From an uncultured Flavobacterium sp. (GTDB lineage Bacteria > Bacteroidota > Bacteroidia > Flavobacteriales > Flavobacteriaceae): a stretch of 30,825 bases of DNA. The stretch is from assembly GCF_946479975.1 (NCBI RefSeq), contig NZ_CAMLIX010000028.1, positions 1 to 30,825 on the forward strand. Reading direction: 5' to 3'. Made by a program: the position numbers and the translations under genes. The notes under the pieces are model-generated. The model saw nothing but the letters and a program-made list of their open reading frames with translations. It ran no database searches and was not told where the DNA came from. Positions 1 through 8,640 of the stretch are shown here, piece after piece (position 1 is the stretch's first letter; the number at the start of each line of letters is the position of its first letter).

Positions 1-1
1 C

Positions 2-748
2 GCATTACAAGCAGTAATCGGGCAGAATAATCGGATCAATACAAATAACAGCATTGGATGGTATAACTTTTTTGGAACATTTAAGATTTCAGAAAAATTT
101 GGAATACATACAGAATACCAATGGAGAAGAAATGAAATGATTACCGAATGGCAGCAGAGTTTATTGCGGGTTGGGGTAAATTATAACTTAAACTCAAGAG
201 TTCAATTCAGGGCTGGTTACGGCTGGATCGAAACTTATTCTTATGGAGAAATACCACTTAACGGAATGGGCAGAGATTTTACGGAACATAGAATTTTTGA
301 AATGGTTCAGTTGAATCAGAAAGAAGGAATCGTTGACTTTTCTCATAGATTTATGTTGGAACAAAGATTCGTAGGCAGATACAGCTCAATAAATGAAACA
401 ACAGAAGATGAATTTCCGTTATTAAACAGAATTCGATACATGATCAGGCTTCAAGTTCCTTTAAAAGGAAATGAGATCAAAGACAAAACACCGTATTTAG
501 CTTTTTATGACGAAATTTTTATTGGATTTGGGAAAAATGTAAACATGAACGTTTTTGATCAGAACAGAATTGGAATTTTATTAGGCTACAGATTTAATAA
601 AAACATAAGAATTGAAGGGGGTTACCTCAATCAAACCGTACAGCTGGGAAGACAAATAGAAGGTAAAAATGTTTTTCAAAATAATAATGGAATCATATTA
701 AATACCAATTTAAATTTTGACCTCACTAAAACCAACAAACAAAACTAG
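2..748 (+). CDS. DUF2490-like protein, 3' part only
   Basis: The reading frame is open from base 2, so the gene begins outside the window and about 248 codons of the C-terminal part are visible. The product shows the alternating aromatic/charged pattern of outer-membrane beta-strands (WYNFFGTFKISEKFGIHTEY, then YMIRLQVPLKG and FIGFGKNVNMNVFDQNRIG). This pattern, with the 'EHRIFEMVQL... HRFMLEQRF' segment, is what I associate with the DUF2490 family of Bacteroidota envelope proteins. No enzymatic motif is seen, and the role of the family is not established. A strong terminator follows at 803-839. The Met at 137 is an internal residue, not the start. Family assignment is moderately sure; cell location is inferred. 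Confidence 0.7.
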   Translation, partial: ALQAVIGQNNRINTNNSIGWYNFFGTFKISEKFGIHTEYQWRRNEMITEWQQSLLRVGVNYNLNSRVQFRAGYGWIETYSYGEIPLNGMGRDFTEHRIFEMVQLNQKEGIVDFSHRFMLEQRFVGRYSSINETTEDEFPLLNRIRYMIRLQVPLKGNEIKDKTPYLAFYDEIFIGFGKNVNMNVFDQNRIGILLGYRFNKNIRIEGGYLNQTVQLGRQIEGKNVFQNNNGIILNTNLNFDLTKTNKQN

Positions 749-802
749 AGAAAACAGCAATTGTTCATAGTTGAGTGAAACCTGTGTAAATTCCTCAAAA
801 TA

Positions 803-839
803 AAAACCTCCAGAAATTTAATAATTTTTGGAGGTTTTT
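803..839. terminator. Bidirectional rho-independent terminator
   Basis: AAAAACCTCCAGAAATT is followed by its near-exact inverted copy AATTTTTGGAGGTTTTT, giving a long stem with a 3 to 4 base loop and a T run on the plus strand (A run on the other). It lies between the convergent DUF2490 gene and the acidic-protein gene, so it can serve both. Confidence 0.85.
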
Positions 840-940
840 AAAATCGTTGGTAACGAAATTTCAATTCTTTCTGTAAGCTGTATCAAATCTTGCTTTTTTA
901 TTATTTTTAAATAACAATAAAATAAGGAAACAAGCTATTA

Positions 941-1264
941 CTAATCGATTTTATAGCCGTCATCAGAGAATGTTTCAGGTTCAATAACTTCTTCCTGATC
1001 GTAATTTTCGTCTTCTTCATTCTCTATTGGATCTTCTTCTTCTAGATCATTTTCATCAGCATCATCTTCAAATTCATCAAGATCAAGTGCGTTTGAGAAT
1101 TCTGTATCCAGATTTTCGTTTTCTGTAATTTCAGGAGATTCATCCTCATTCAAAAGATTTTCCTGTTCGTCGTTTTCATTTTGGTACAAATCAACATAAC
1201 TTTGATTGTCCTCGTTGAAATTTTGATCTTCTTGCCTGTAATTTTCCTTATTATCTGTTATCAT
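941..1264 (-). CDS. Very acidic small hypothetical protein
   Basis: The 107-residue product consists largely of Asp, Glu and Asn, with hydrophobic residues widely spaced (for example LDLDEFEDDADENDLEEEDP). There is no signal peptide, membrane segment, cysteine or known motif. It is probably intrinsically disordered. The ATG at 1264 is preceded on the minus strand by AAAAAAGG, a usable ribosome binding site. Similar Asp/Glu/Asn-rich short proteins are common in Flavobacterium genomes, but I know no function. The coding frame is supported by the start with its binding site, the stop just before the terminator region, and the lack of a competing gene. Low-complexity coding makes this less sure than its neighbours. 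Confidence 0.6.
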   Translation of the reverse strand: MITDNKENYRQEDQNFNEDNQSYVDLYQNENDEQENLLNEDESPEITENENLDTEFSNALDLDEFEDDADENDLEEEDPIENEEDENYDQEEVIEPETFSDDGYKID

Positions 1265-1487
1265 GATACCTTTTTTTAGCGTTAATTATTTTAAATGCTT
1301 CTTTTTAGCTTTCTTAAAATTAAGCATAAGGCATAGTTTTTTTTTATAGTATTCCTTTAACTACTTACTTAATTATCATTAAATCATTAGTGATCTTTTT
1401 GTTGGCGCACTTACCATATCTATTGCCAATTATTAAAAAATACTTTATCTTTCCTATCATTAATATTCAATTTTTGTATCCTTTTTT

Positions 1488-2537
1488 ATGCAGTATTTTT
1501 TGTTTGTAGTTTCCATTGTTTTAGTCATTATTACTTTTATCCCATTGATCAAAAATGAATATTGGATATTTCGTGTCTGCGATTATCCAAGGCTTCAAAA
1601 ACTCGTAATTAACATTTTCTGCATTGTATTTCTTGTGTTTTACAGCAGTAAAAAAGTGTATGATTTTAATGACATGCTTTTGCTAATCATGATTTTAAAT
1701 GCGGTATATCTCTTAAGCCAAATTCTACCTTTTACTTTTCTGGGAAAGAAACAGGTACAGCGAATTACAACCGAAATACCAGAAAACGGATTGAGTGTAA
1801 TGATTAGTAATGTCTACCAGTTTAATACAAATTATAAAGGATGCCTAGAGGAAGTACAAAAAGCCAATCCTGATGTATTGCTTCTGTTAGAAACTCATGA
1901 TGTCTGGGACAAAGAAACGAAGTCACTTGAGGAGCATTTTCCTTTTTATTTAAAAGTTCCCTTGGAAAACACCTATGGGATGTTGTTGTATTCTAAATTG
2001 GAACTTCGAAATACCGAAGTAAAATATCTAGTCGAAAAAGATATTCCGTCAATTCATACTCAAATTGTTTTGCCAGGCGGACAACCTATTCAAATGTTTG
2101 CCGTGCACCCTGAACCGCCTGTTCCTCAAGAAAATCCAACATCTAAAGAACGAGACAAGGAACTTTTATTAGTAGCCGATCTGGCCAAAGATTCTGACTT
2201 ACCTGTTATTGTGATTGGTGATTTGAATGATGTGGCGTGGAGTTATACGACCGAACTTTTTCTAAAAATGAGCGGACTTCTCGATCCAAGAAGAGGGAGA
2301 GGTTTTTATAATTCTTTTCATGCTCATTATCCTTTTCTGAGATTTCCTTTGGATCACGCTTTTATTTCAACCGATTTAAAAATCAAGGAAATGAGACGAC
2401 TTCATAATTTTGGATCAGATCATTTTCCTATTTTCATCAGTCTGCAATATGAACCAGCAGCTCAATTAGAACAGGAAGAAATGCAGCCCGATGAGGAAGA
2501 CGTTGCTATTGCAGAAGAGAAAAAAGCTGCAGTTTAG
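1488..2537 (+). CDS. Membrane-anchored endonuclease/exonuclease/phosphatase family protein
   Basis: The 349-residue product has two or three N-terminal hydrophobic helices (about residues 2-20, 38-52 and 62-82), followed by an EEP-superfamily catalytic domain (about 100-320). The family's metal and catalytic residues are visible in order: N108 (SNVY), E135 (LLLLETHD), H207 (VHPEPP), D245 and N247 (GDLND), D289/H290 (LDHAFIS) and the S310-D311-H312 triad. The helices suggest the catalytic domain is held at the membrane, as in the YafD-like subgroup. The substrate (phosphodiester in nucleic acid, lipid head group or other) cannot be read from sequence. The C-terminal 25 residues form an acidic tail. 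The gene converges on the C-S lyase gene, with 50 bases between their stop codons. Confidence 0.85.
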   Translation: MQYFLFVVSIVLVIITFIPLIKNEYWIFRVCDYPRLQKLVINIFCIVFLVFYSSKKVYDFNDMLLLIMILNAVYLLSQILPFTFLGKKQVQRITTEIPENGLSVMISNVYQFNTNYKGCLEEVQKANPDVLLLLETHDVWDKETKSLEEHFPFYLKVPLENTYGMLLYSKLELRNTEVKYLVEKDIPSIHTQIVLPGGQPIQMFAVHPEPPVPQENPTSKERDKELLLVADLAKDSDLPVIVIGDLNDVAWSYTTELFLKMSGLLDPRRGRGFYNSFHAHYPFLRFPLDHAFISTDLKIKEMRRLHNFGSDHFPIFISLQYEPAAQLEQEEMQPDEEDVAIAEEKKAAV

Positions 2538-2587
2538 TTTTTTCTTATAAAGAAATAAAGATTTTATCCGAAGAATTAAATCCGAAT

Positions 2588-3784
2588 CTATGATAAACAG
2601 TCTTTTACAACTCTTTCCAACCTCAACAAACCTTCTTCAAGAAGTTTTCTTGGACATGCAATATTCATTCTGACAAAACCTTCGCCTGCCTGCCCGTACA
2701 TTGTTCCTTCATTAAGCTGAAGCTGTTCCTTTTCAAGCAATCTATTGCATAGCTCCTGCGAAGAAAGAGTAAGAACGCTGCAGTCCAGCCAAACCAGATA
2801 GGTTCCTTGTAAAGGTAAAACACTAATCTCTGGCAATCTGTTCGTTGTAAAGTCTTTAAGAAAATGATAGTTCGAATAAATATAATTTTTAAGAGCTTCT
2901 AGCCACGGTTGCGCTTTGGTATACGCCGCAATGAGAGCCTCAATAGCTAGCGGACTCAGTAGTTCCATTTCCCTAAGAATATGTTGTTTTGCAATACTTT
3001 CCAAAAGCATTTTGTTTTTTGTAAAAATATATCCTGTCTGAAATCCCGCCAAATTAAAACTTTTACTCGGTGAGCCCAGCGTAATAGTGTGTAAGAGCTG
3101 TTCTTCTCCCAACGAAGCATAAGAAATATGCTTAAAATCAGAAAATACGAGGTCGGAATGGATTTCATCAGAGATTACGATCAAACCAAATTTGCAAACA
3201 ATTTCAGAGATACGAAGCAGTTCTTCTTTCTTCCAAACTCTGCCTACAGGATTATGCGGATTACAAAGCAGCAATATTTTAGCAGCAGGATCTGAAGCTT
3301 TCTTTTCCAAATCGTCAAAGTCTATGCTGTATTTACCGCCTTTATATTGCAGATTATTTTCCAATATTTCCAGTCCGCTTTTTTCCATTACACTGAAAAA
3401 GTGATTGTACACAGGCGGTTGTATGATTATTTTATCACCCTTTTCTGTAAGGGTTTCAATAATAACCGAGAGACTTGGAATTACGCCTGTTGATGCCAAA
3501 ATCCATTCTTTTTGCAGTGTAAAACCATGCTGGATTTTCCACCAATGTATTATAGCTTCATAAAACACATCAGGTGTAAAGGTATAACCGAAAATACCGT
3601 GCGAAATTCGCTCTTGAAGCGCCGAAATGATTTCAGGCGCTGTTTTAAAATCCATATCGGCAATCCACATCGCAAGCTGTCTGCTATTTGAATTTGTATC
3701 CCATTTAATGGAATGGGTATTCGCTCTGGATATTATTTCATCAAAGTTATATTGCATACTATTATACGAATCATTAATCGGCAT
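2588..3784 (-). CDS. MalY/PatB-family PLP-dependent C-S beta-lyase (possible EgtE analogue)
   Basis: This is a fold-type I PLP enzyme of about 398 residues in the MalY/PatB cystathionine beta-lyase group. Visible signatures are MWIADMDF near the N-terminus, NPHNPVGRVW, ISDEIHSDLVF and the PLP-lysine segment LGSPSKSFNLAG (Lys about 241 from this start). Members cleave C-S bonds of cysteine conjugates to pyruvate, ammonia and a thiol. The chosen ATG (3784) overlaps the egtB stop in a TAATG arrangement, so translation is probably coupled. An in-frame ATG at 3757 (MQYNFDEII) matches where many homologues begin, and one at 3817 would overlap egtB further. Being last in egtD-egtB-lyase, it is the natural candidate for the hercynylcysteine-sulfoxide lyase step. 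The family call is firm; the substrate is inference. Confidence 0.9.
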   Translation of the reverse strand: MPINDSYNSMQYNFDEIISRANTHSIKWDTNSNSRQLAMWIADMDFKTAPEIISALQERISHGIFGYTFTPDVFYEAIIHWWKIQHGFTLQKEWILASTGVIPSLSVIIETLTEKGDKIIIQPPVYNHFFSVMEKSGLEILENNLQYKGGKYSIDFDDLEKKASDPAAKILLLCNPHNPVGRVWKKEELLRISEIVCKFGLIVISDEIHSDLVFSDFKHISYASLGEEQLLHTITLGSPSKSFNLAGFQTGYIFTKNKMLLESIAKQHILREMELLSPLAIEALIAAYTKAQPWLEALKNYIYSNYHFLKDFTTNRLPEISVLPLQGTYLVWLDCSVLTLSSQELCNRLLEKEQLQLNEGTMYGQAGEGFVRMNIACPRKLLEEGLLRLERVVKDCLS

Positions 3785-4971
3785 TATTTTACAAGACGAA
3801 TGCCCGAAAACTGCCATTGGTGTTTGGGATGGAAAAAATTACGATACGTAGCACGGCTGTGTCCCTCAGGTGTTGCAATAGAACTGCCTCGTAAAACCAT
3901 TTGGTTGACCATAAACTTTCCGTTATATTCTCCTATTGCTCCTGGTTGTTTTGTATATCTCGGATAAGGGAGATAAGCACTTCCTGTCCACTCCCATCTT
4001 TCACCCCAGTCAAAAAAGGCACTCGCCGCCTCCCACTCTTCTTCTAACGGAAGACGCATACCTTTCCAAGCAGCAAAAGCCGATGCTTCATAAAAATTCA
4101 CATGGCAGACTGCCTCTGATAAATCAATTTCCTGCAATCCCGCAAGGGTAAAATATTTCCAATTTCCATCTATAAAATGCCAGTACAAAGGCGCCTTTGC
4201 CTGCTGTTGTTTTACCCACTCCCAGCCTTCGGAATGCCAATAGCGGAAATCTTCATAACCTCCGTCAGTAATAAACTCAAGGTACTCTGAATTGGTTACT
4301 GGTAAAGCCGCAATCTCAAAAGCTTCCAAATATTTTTTATGACGACCTGCCTCATTATCAAAGCTAAAGCCTGTACCATTAAATCCTATTTCGTAGATAC
4401 CTTCGGGCATTGAAATGAATTCAGTATTAGATTTGAAACTTTTTTCCGTAGTCAGATCTTTCTGCTGGCTGTTGTAAACTGGAAATAGCGGATTGTGTCC
4501 CAGTATATATTTGATATCGGTAAGGAGAAGTTCCTGATGCTGTTGTTCATGGTTCAAACCTAATTCAAAAACGGCATAAAGCTCATCTGAAATTAAAGCC
4601 TCACTTAAATATGTTTTCATCTGCTGATCAACATATTCTCTGTACGAGTAAATATCTGAAACCGAAGGCCTGCTTAAGTTTCCTCTGTCTGTGCGCACTA
4701 CTCTTGCTCCAACCGTTTCATAATAACTGTTAAATACAAAATTATACATCGGATTGAATTCTTTGTAACCCGAAAAATGCGACAAAAGTATAAAGGTCTC
4801 AAAAAACCATGTGGTGTGTCCCAAATGCCATTTAGGCGGACTTACATCTGCAATGGGCTGTACTACATAATCTTCTGTTTCCAAAGGACTGCAGATGAGT
4901 TCTGAATGCTTGCGTATTTTTAAATATTTTTCGAGCAAAGCCTGCGTATCATTAATAACAGCTGTTTCCAT
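3784..4971 (-). CDS. egtB: Hercynine oxygenase / sulfoxide synthase EgtB
   Basis: EgtB is a non-heme iron enzyme that joins hercynine to a thiol (cysteine or gamma-glutamylcysteine) and makes the sulfoxide with O2. The 395-residue product has an N-terminal DinB-like domain carrying the likely iron ligands: GHTTWFFE (H52) and LNHEQQHQE (H141 and H145). FNSYYETVGAR follows H52. An FGE-sulfatase-type domain fills about 165-395 and ends in the EgtB signature NGKFMVNQMVLRGSS...TYRNFF...FSGIRL. Domain order and length fit the TIGR03440 family. It follows egtD by 45 bases and its stop overlaps the lyase start. No egtA or egtC is present, which suggests the cysteine-using variant, although those genes could be elsewhere. 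No methyltransferase is fused, so it is not OvoA. Confidence 0.93.
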   Translation of the reverse strand: METAVINDTQALLEKYLKIRKHSELICSPLETEDYVVQPIADVSPPKWHLGHTTWFFETFILLSHFSGYKEFNPMYNFVFNSYYETVGARVVRTDRGNLSRPSVSDIYSYREYVDQQMKTYLSEALISDELYAVFELGLNHEQQHQELLLTDIKYILGHNPLFPVYNSQQKDLTTEKSFKSNTEFISMPEGIYEIGFNGTGFSFDNEAGRHKKYLEAFEIAALPVTNSEYLEFITDGGYEDFRYWHSEGWEWVKQQQAKAPLYWHFIDGNWKYFTLAGLQEIDLSEAVCHVNFYEASAFAAWKGMRLPLEEEWEAASAFFDWGERWEWTGSAYLPYPRYTKQPGAIGEYNGKFMVNQMVLRGSSIATPEGHSRATYRNFFHPKHQWQFSGIRLVK

Positions 4972-5016
4972 AATAACGTTATAATCTTAATTAACCGACA
5001 AATTATTTAGCACTTT

Positions 5017-6015
5017 TTAAACCGCTGTCCAAAAGACATCTACAAACCATTCCATGCTGTCCATAATGCGTGCATGCGGTTTAAATCCAGACTGCGCGGC
5101 CATTTTTTCAGTATCTTCAATCGAGAACTTCTGAGATACTTCCATGTAAACCGGCTCATTTGCAGCGAAATGAAATACATCGTCTCCAATCTTTACCTCT
5201 TGCTCCTGAAGACTGATTAAATAGCTTCGGCAGGCTCCCGTGAGAGGATCATACGTTTCGTAATGCTCGAACTGACTCACAATGAAATCTGCATTAAGTT
5301 CTTTGTTAATGCGTTCCAGCAGATTCAGATTAAAAGAAGCTGTAACTCCTTTATCATCATTATAGGCGTTTAGAATCGTTTTAGGTTCTTTTTTTAAATC
5401 AAAACCAATTAGCACCACATCGCCTTTATTCAAATTCTTGCGTAGTTCATAAGTAAATCGATACGCATCTTCCATCTCCATATTACCAATATTGCTTCCT
5501 AGAAACAGAATTACTTTTCTGCGGGAAGATAGAACTGATGCTTTGTAGAGCATATCAAAATATTCTCCTTCCAGACTTTGAATATCAAGATCAGGAATAC
5601 TGCTTTTTAGCTTTTCTTCCAATACTGAAAGTATATTACTGGAAATATCAATCGGCATATATCTAAACTCTTTTCCCTGCTCTTTCAAATAACGGATTAA
5701 ATGCATAGATTTCGAGGCATCTCCAGCACCTAGTTCGATGAGATCAAAAGGTGTTTGGTCTGCCATAATACCAGAGGCTATTTCTGCTGTTTTATTTTCA
5801 AAAATATCCATCTCACAGCGGGTCAGATAGTATTCTGGAAGTGCCATAATCTCCTGAAAAAGACGGTCACCCTTTTTATCATAAAAATATTTTGACTCTA
5901 AATGTTTGGGATTCTGCCGAAGTCCGGCAATTACATCCTCTAGAAAATGCCCATTATTTGCATTCTCTATTTCTATATTTGTTTCTGTATTTGTAGTTGC
6001 TGATGTTATTTTCAT
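5017..6015 (-). CDS. egtD: L-histidine N-alpha-methyltransferase EgtD
   Basis: EgtD trimethylates histidine to hercynine with S-adenosylmethionine, the first step to ergothioneine. The 332-residue product shows the EgtD (DUF2260/Methyltransf_33) pattern: YYLTRCE near residue 62-68, SAM loop LIELGAGDASKS (92-103), PIDIS (121-125), FLGSNIGN (171-178), GFDLKK (204-209) and AYNDDKGVTASFNLNLL (217-233), which lines the histidine pocket. A C-terminal EVSQKF segment matches the substrate-binding region of family members. It is the first gene of the minus-strand egtD-egtB-lyase unit. A possible -7 box TATCTTTA (6059-6052, minus strand) lies about 37 bases upstream of the ATG. It has one mismatch to TAnnTTTG. 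Confidence 0.93.
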   Translation of the reverse strand: MKITSATTNTETNIEIENANNGHFLEDVIAGLRQNPKHLESKYFYDKKGDRLFQEIMALPEYYLTRCEMDIFENKTAEIASGIMADQTPFDLIELGAGDASKSMHLIRYLKEQGKEFRYMPIDISSNILSVLEEKLKSSIPDLDIQSLEGEYFDMLYKASVLSSRRKVILFLGSNIGNMEMEDAYRFTYELRKNLNKGDVVLIGFDLKKEPKTILNAYNDDKGVTASFNLNLLERINKELNADFIVSQFEHYETYDPLTGACRSYLISLQEQEVKIGDDVFHFAANEPVYMEVSQKFSIEDTEKMAAQSGFKPHARIMDSMEWFVDVFWTAV

Positions 6016-6176
6016 TTGTATTCTTTTTGATATTTTTTGTGTACTCTATCATAAAGATACGTTTTATTAAAAATACTGCAGCATTCTATAAATTGGAATA
6101 TTAACTCTAATGATGCAATACTAAAATCAACATCAAGATTGCATGATTCTTTTAAAGCTCAATACAGCTTTTTTCT

Positions 6177-6872
6177 TCAAATCATTCTATTCTTGATTTC
6201 TTTATATTTAGAACGTCCTACCGGCAGTAAATCGCCATTTCGAAGCATCATATTATATCTGCCACCAGATTCCACCACCAATTTATCGGCTTCATTCCAG
6301 CAGAGAATAAAGGACTTATGAATTCTTTGAAAGGATGACGGAAGCAGTTTTTCCAATGCCTCCAAAGATTTATCATGAAGTTCGGTGCGTCCATTAAATA
6401 AATGCAGTTCGGTATAAATTCCGGCTCCTTTAATATATCTTATATCGTTGATGGCAATAAGCTGAATCGTTTTTGCTTTTTTTACGGCTAAAAACTGAAT
6501 AGCTCCACCGACTTGTTTTTCTTGAGATGTAAAACGCATGAAAGCTTGCGAAAGCCTCTTTTCATCAAATGGTTTTGGTACAAAATCTAATACACCGTAG
6601 TTAAAAGCAGTAATTGCTTTATCTGTATAAGCGGAAATAATAATGGTCTGAAAAGATCTCGCTACAACAGTCTGCAGAATATCAAATCCATCCTCGCCGT
6701 TTAGATTCAGATCCAGGAGCAGTAAATCAATGTTTTGCGACTCAATTATGCTCAATCCATTTTCAAGAGAATCACAAAGCAGAATTTGAACTTCTTTACT
6801 AAAGTAGTCCCTTGTCATTCTTTGTATGCGTTTGGCAATTCTAGCCTCGTCTTCAATAATGAGAATTTTCAT
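6177..6872 (-). CDS. LytTR-family response regulator
   Basis: The 231-residue product has an N-terminal receiver domain (1-118) with acidic pocket E7/D8, phospho-acceptor D54 (LLLDLNL), S80 and K100 (FVPKPF), and a C-terminal LytTR DNA-binding domain (about 128-228; IRYIKGAGIYTELHL...FQRIHKSFILCW). LytTR proteins bind short direct repeats in promoters. Its start overlaps the upstream kinase stop by four bases (ATGA), so the two form a cognate translationally coupled pair. Direct repeats TAAAACAC(T/A)G lie in the intergenic region before the kinase and the TonB receptor and are possible targets. No clear terminator follows. Confidence 0.93.
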   Translation of the reverse strand: MKILIIEDEARIAKRIQRMTRDYFSKEVQILLCDSLENGLSIIESQNIDLLLLDLNLNGEDGFDILQTVVARSFQTIIISAYTDKAITAFNYGVLDFVPKPFDEKRLSQAFMRFTSQEKQVGGAIQFLAVKKAKTIQLIAINDIRYIKGAGIYTELHLFNGRTELHDKSLEALEKLLPSSFQRIHKSFILCWNEADKLVVESGGRYNMMLRNGDLLPVGRSKYKEIKNRMI

Positions 6873-8515
6873 TTTTGATCAAAAATTTTAATTGTAGTCA
6901 TCCATCCCTGTTCCACTGCAAAGGAATCAAAATGCCACTTATCGCCGTAACTTTCGTTCAATCTGGCCGTGATGTATTTAAAACCTGTGCCGTTGCTTTT
7001 TTCTTTTCTTGTTTTTCGATTTTCGGCTATCGTTAGCAGCGTATATTTTCTAAAGTTTTCCTCTCTAGTAAAACTTAGACAAAAGTGAATACAGCCTTTT
7101 TCTGGAGGCTGGCTATGCGTAATTCCGTTTTCAACAATAGTGTGTATAACTGCCGGTGGAATTTTTTCATTTTCATCGATGTTTTTTTCCTCCCAGTCAT
7201 AACAAATCTCTTTGCGGAAGGACATGATCTGCAAATGTTTCTGACACAATTCAATTTCTTCCCTAATAGGTATAAGAGTTTCTTCTGAAATGGAATTCAT
7301 GATATCAAATTCATCTGCAAGCGCACGGATAAACACAACACCCTGCTGAGGAGATTCTTCGACCCAATCTATTAAGGAAGTCAGGGTATTTCGAAGGAAA
7401 TGAGGCTGAATATTTTTCTTAATTAATTCCAACTGCAATCTTGACGAAAGTAATAATGATGCGTTATGAGCTTCTTCGATCGCTTTTGCTCGAATAGTAT
7501 GAAGATAAAGCATCGATAAAACGATAATAGTAAAAGCGATAAATAACCCGAAATCGTAAAAAATAAAATAATTTACAACCACACTAATTAGTAGTCCAAC
7601 GACAACAATTAAACCACCTTTAATTTTTCGAACTGTTGCATCGGCTGCAATTATTATCGAAAGAACACACATCGCGTAACTAAAATAGATAGCGGTCCTA
7701 TCGTACTCACCATAGTAGACAATATAGAGAACAACAAGGGTGATGAACAAAATAGATAAAAACAAGCGCTTTCTATTGAAGTCAAACTGAAGCATAAAAT
7801 ACCATGGCACCAACATAGAAATGAAGAAGGTAAGGCAGCCAACGATTTTTAGTCGCGTGTAATATTGGGTATAGGGAATTACCACATAAAATTTAATGTA
7901 TTCTATAATTAATAGGCTAAAAAAAAGCAGACATATGATACCAAAGAGCAAAACCGCTGTCTCCTTTCGGGCGCTGTTGATATAGAGAAAAAAATAATAA
8001 ATAGCCGCACAAAGAAATGCTCCTGCCATAAGATTCATAAATGACATTACGACAAGCGGTGCACGGTGAAGTCTTAAGTAACTTTCGAGTTTTACGTTAA
8101 TTCCTCGGTGCGCTTCACGCCATTGCGACTGCGTTCCTATCAACGTGACAATATGTTTACCTGTGTTGGATAAATTTTCTGGGATCTGGTAGTAGGTCAT
8201 TTCAGTTCCGGGTACTTCTGCATTTCCGTCTTTAGCCATTTTACCATTGCTTCCCACTAAAACACCATCCCAATATACATCAAAAGCACCAAAACCATTG
8301 ACTTGTAAACCCAGCGGTTCCAAATTGTTTTGGCGTTTAAGCAACTCTACTGGTATAGATACTTTAAATATAGAATTTTCCGATTTTCCCAAATGATCCC
8401 TAATAAAATCATCATCAGTATTATAAGTTACATCCGATTTAACGTACTCAATATACTGCTCACATGAGGTAAACAAAAGAAGTACAGAAACGATAAAAAA
8501 ACTAAGTCGATACAT
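6869..8515 (-). CDS. LytS-type sensor histidine kinase with 7TM-DISM-like sensor
   Basis: The product is about 548 residues from the ATG at 8515. That start gives a lipoprotein-type signal ending in LLLFTSC, so the N-terminus may be lipidated; an in-frame ATG at 8581 would add 22 residues before the signal. A periplasmic domain (about 20-165) resembling a jelly-roll ligand domain is followed by a block of about seven hydrophobic helices (about 170-370), as in 7TM-DISM receptors. The cytoplasmic His_kinase domain has IQPHFLRNTLTSL (phosphorylated His; the family usually has PHFLFN), N-box VIHTIVENGITHS and G-box NGTGFKYITARL. It is coupled to the LytTR regulator by an ATGA overlap and is divergent from the TonB receptor. 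The ligand is unknown. Confidence 0.88.
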   Translation of the reverse strand: MYRLSFFIVSVLLLFTSCEQYIEYVKSDVTYNTDDDFIRDHLGKSENSIFKVSIPVELLKRQNNLEPLGLQVNGFGAFDVYWDGVLVGSNGKMAKDGNAEVPGTEMTYYQIPENLSNTGKHIVTLIGTQSQWREAHRGINVKLESYLRLHRAPLVVMSFMNLMAGAFLCAAIYYFFLYINSARKETAVLLFGIICLLFFSLLIIEYIKFYVVIPYTQYYTRLKIVGCLTFFISMLVPWYFMLQFDFNRKRLFLSILFITLVVLYIVYYGEYDRTAIYFSYAMCVLSIIIAADATVRKIKGGLIVVVGLLISVVVNYFIFYDFGLFIAFTIIVLSMLYLHTIRAKAIEEAHNASLLLSSRLQLELIKKNIQPHFLRNTLTSLIDWVEESPQQGVVFIRALADEFDIMNSISEETLIPIREEIELCQKHLQIMSFRKEICYDWEEKNIDENEKIPPAVIHTIVENGITHSQPPEKGCIHFCLSFTREENFRKYTLLTIAENRKTRKEKSNGTGFKYITARLNESYGDKWHFDSFAVEQGWMTTIKIFDQK

Positions 8516-8585
8516 AGGATAAAGATAAAATAAATATCGGATAGAGAAATGCATTTCAAAAGCTCTCCGAGCCGTTTGCATGTTT

Positions 8586-8635
8586 TAAAACACTGGATTT
8601 TAATTTATAAACTAAAATTGTACAGTAAAACACAG
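8586..8635. repeat. Direct repeat pair TAAAACAC(T/A)G, 40-base period
   Basis: TAAAACACTG at 8586-8595 and TAAAACACAG at 8626-8635 differ at one of ten positions and start exactly 40 bases apart (about four helical turns). They lie between the kinase/LytTR operon and the TonB receptor gene. LytTR regulators bind direct repeats, so this is a candidate control site. In AT-rich DNA a chance match remains possible. Confidence 0.35.
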
Positions 8636-8640
8636 TTACC

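Noticed and set aside
3785..3817. Longer N-terminus for the C-S lyase starting at 3817
   Set aside because: It would add 11 residues (AVFGHSSCKI...) unlike the family and overlap egtB; the TAATG start at 3784 or the Met at 3757 is more likely.
3784..6015. Ovothiol pathway (OvoA) as an alternative reading of egtB/egtD
   Set aside because: OvoA is an EgtB-like enzyme fused to a C-terminal methyltransferase; here EgtB ends after the FGE-like domain and a separate EgtD histidine methyltransferase is present.
6154..6171. Short hairpin AAAGCT-N6-AGCTTT after the LytTR regulator gene
   Set aside because: A 6-bp AT-rich stem; the T run lies on the plus strand, the wrong side for terminating the minus-strand operon.
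8516..8581. Start of the LytS-type kinase at 8581
   Set aside because: It would put 22 residues before a clear lipoprotein-type signal peptide, which should be at the N-terminus.
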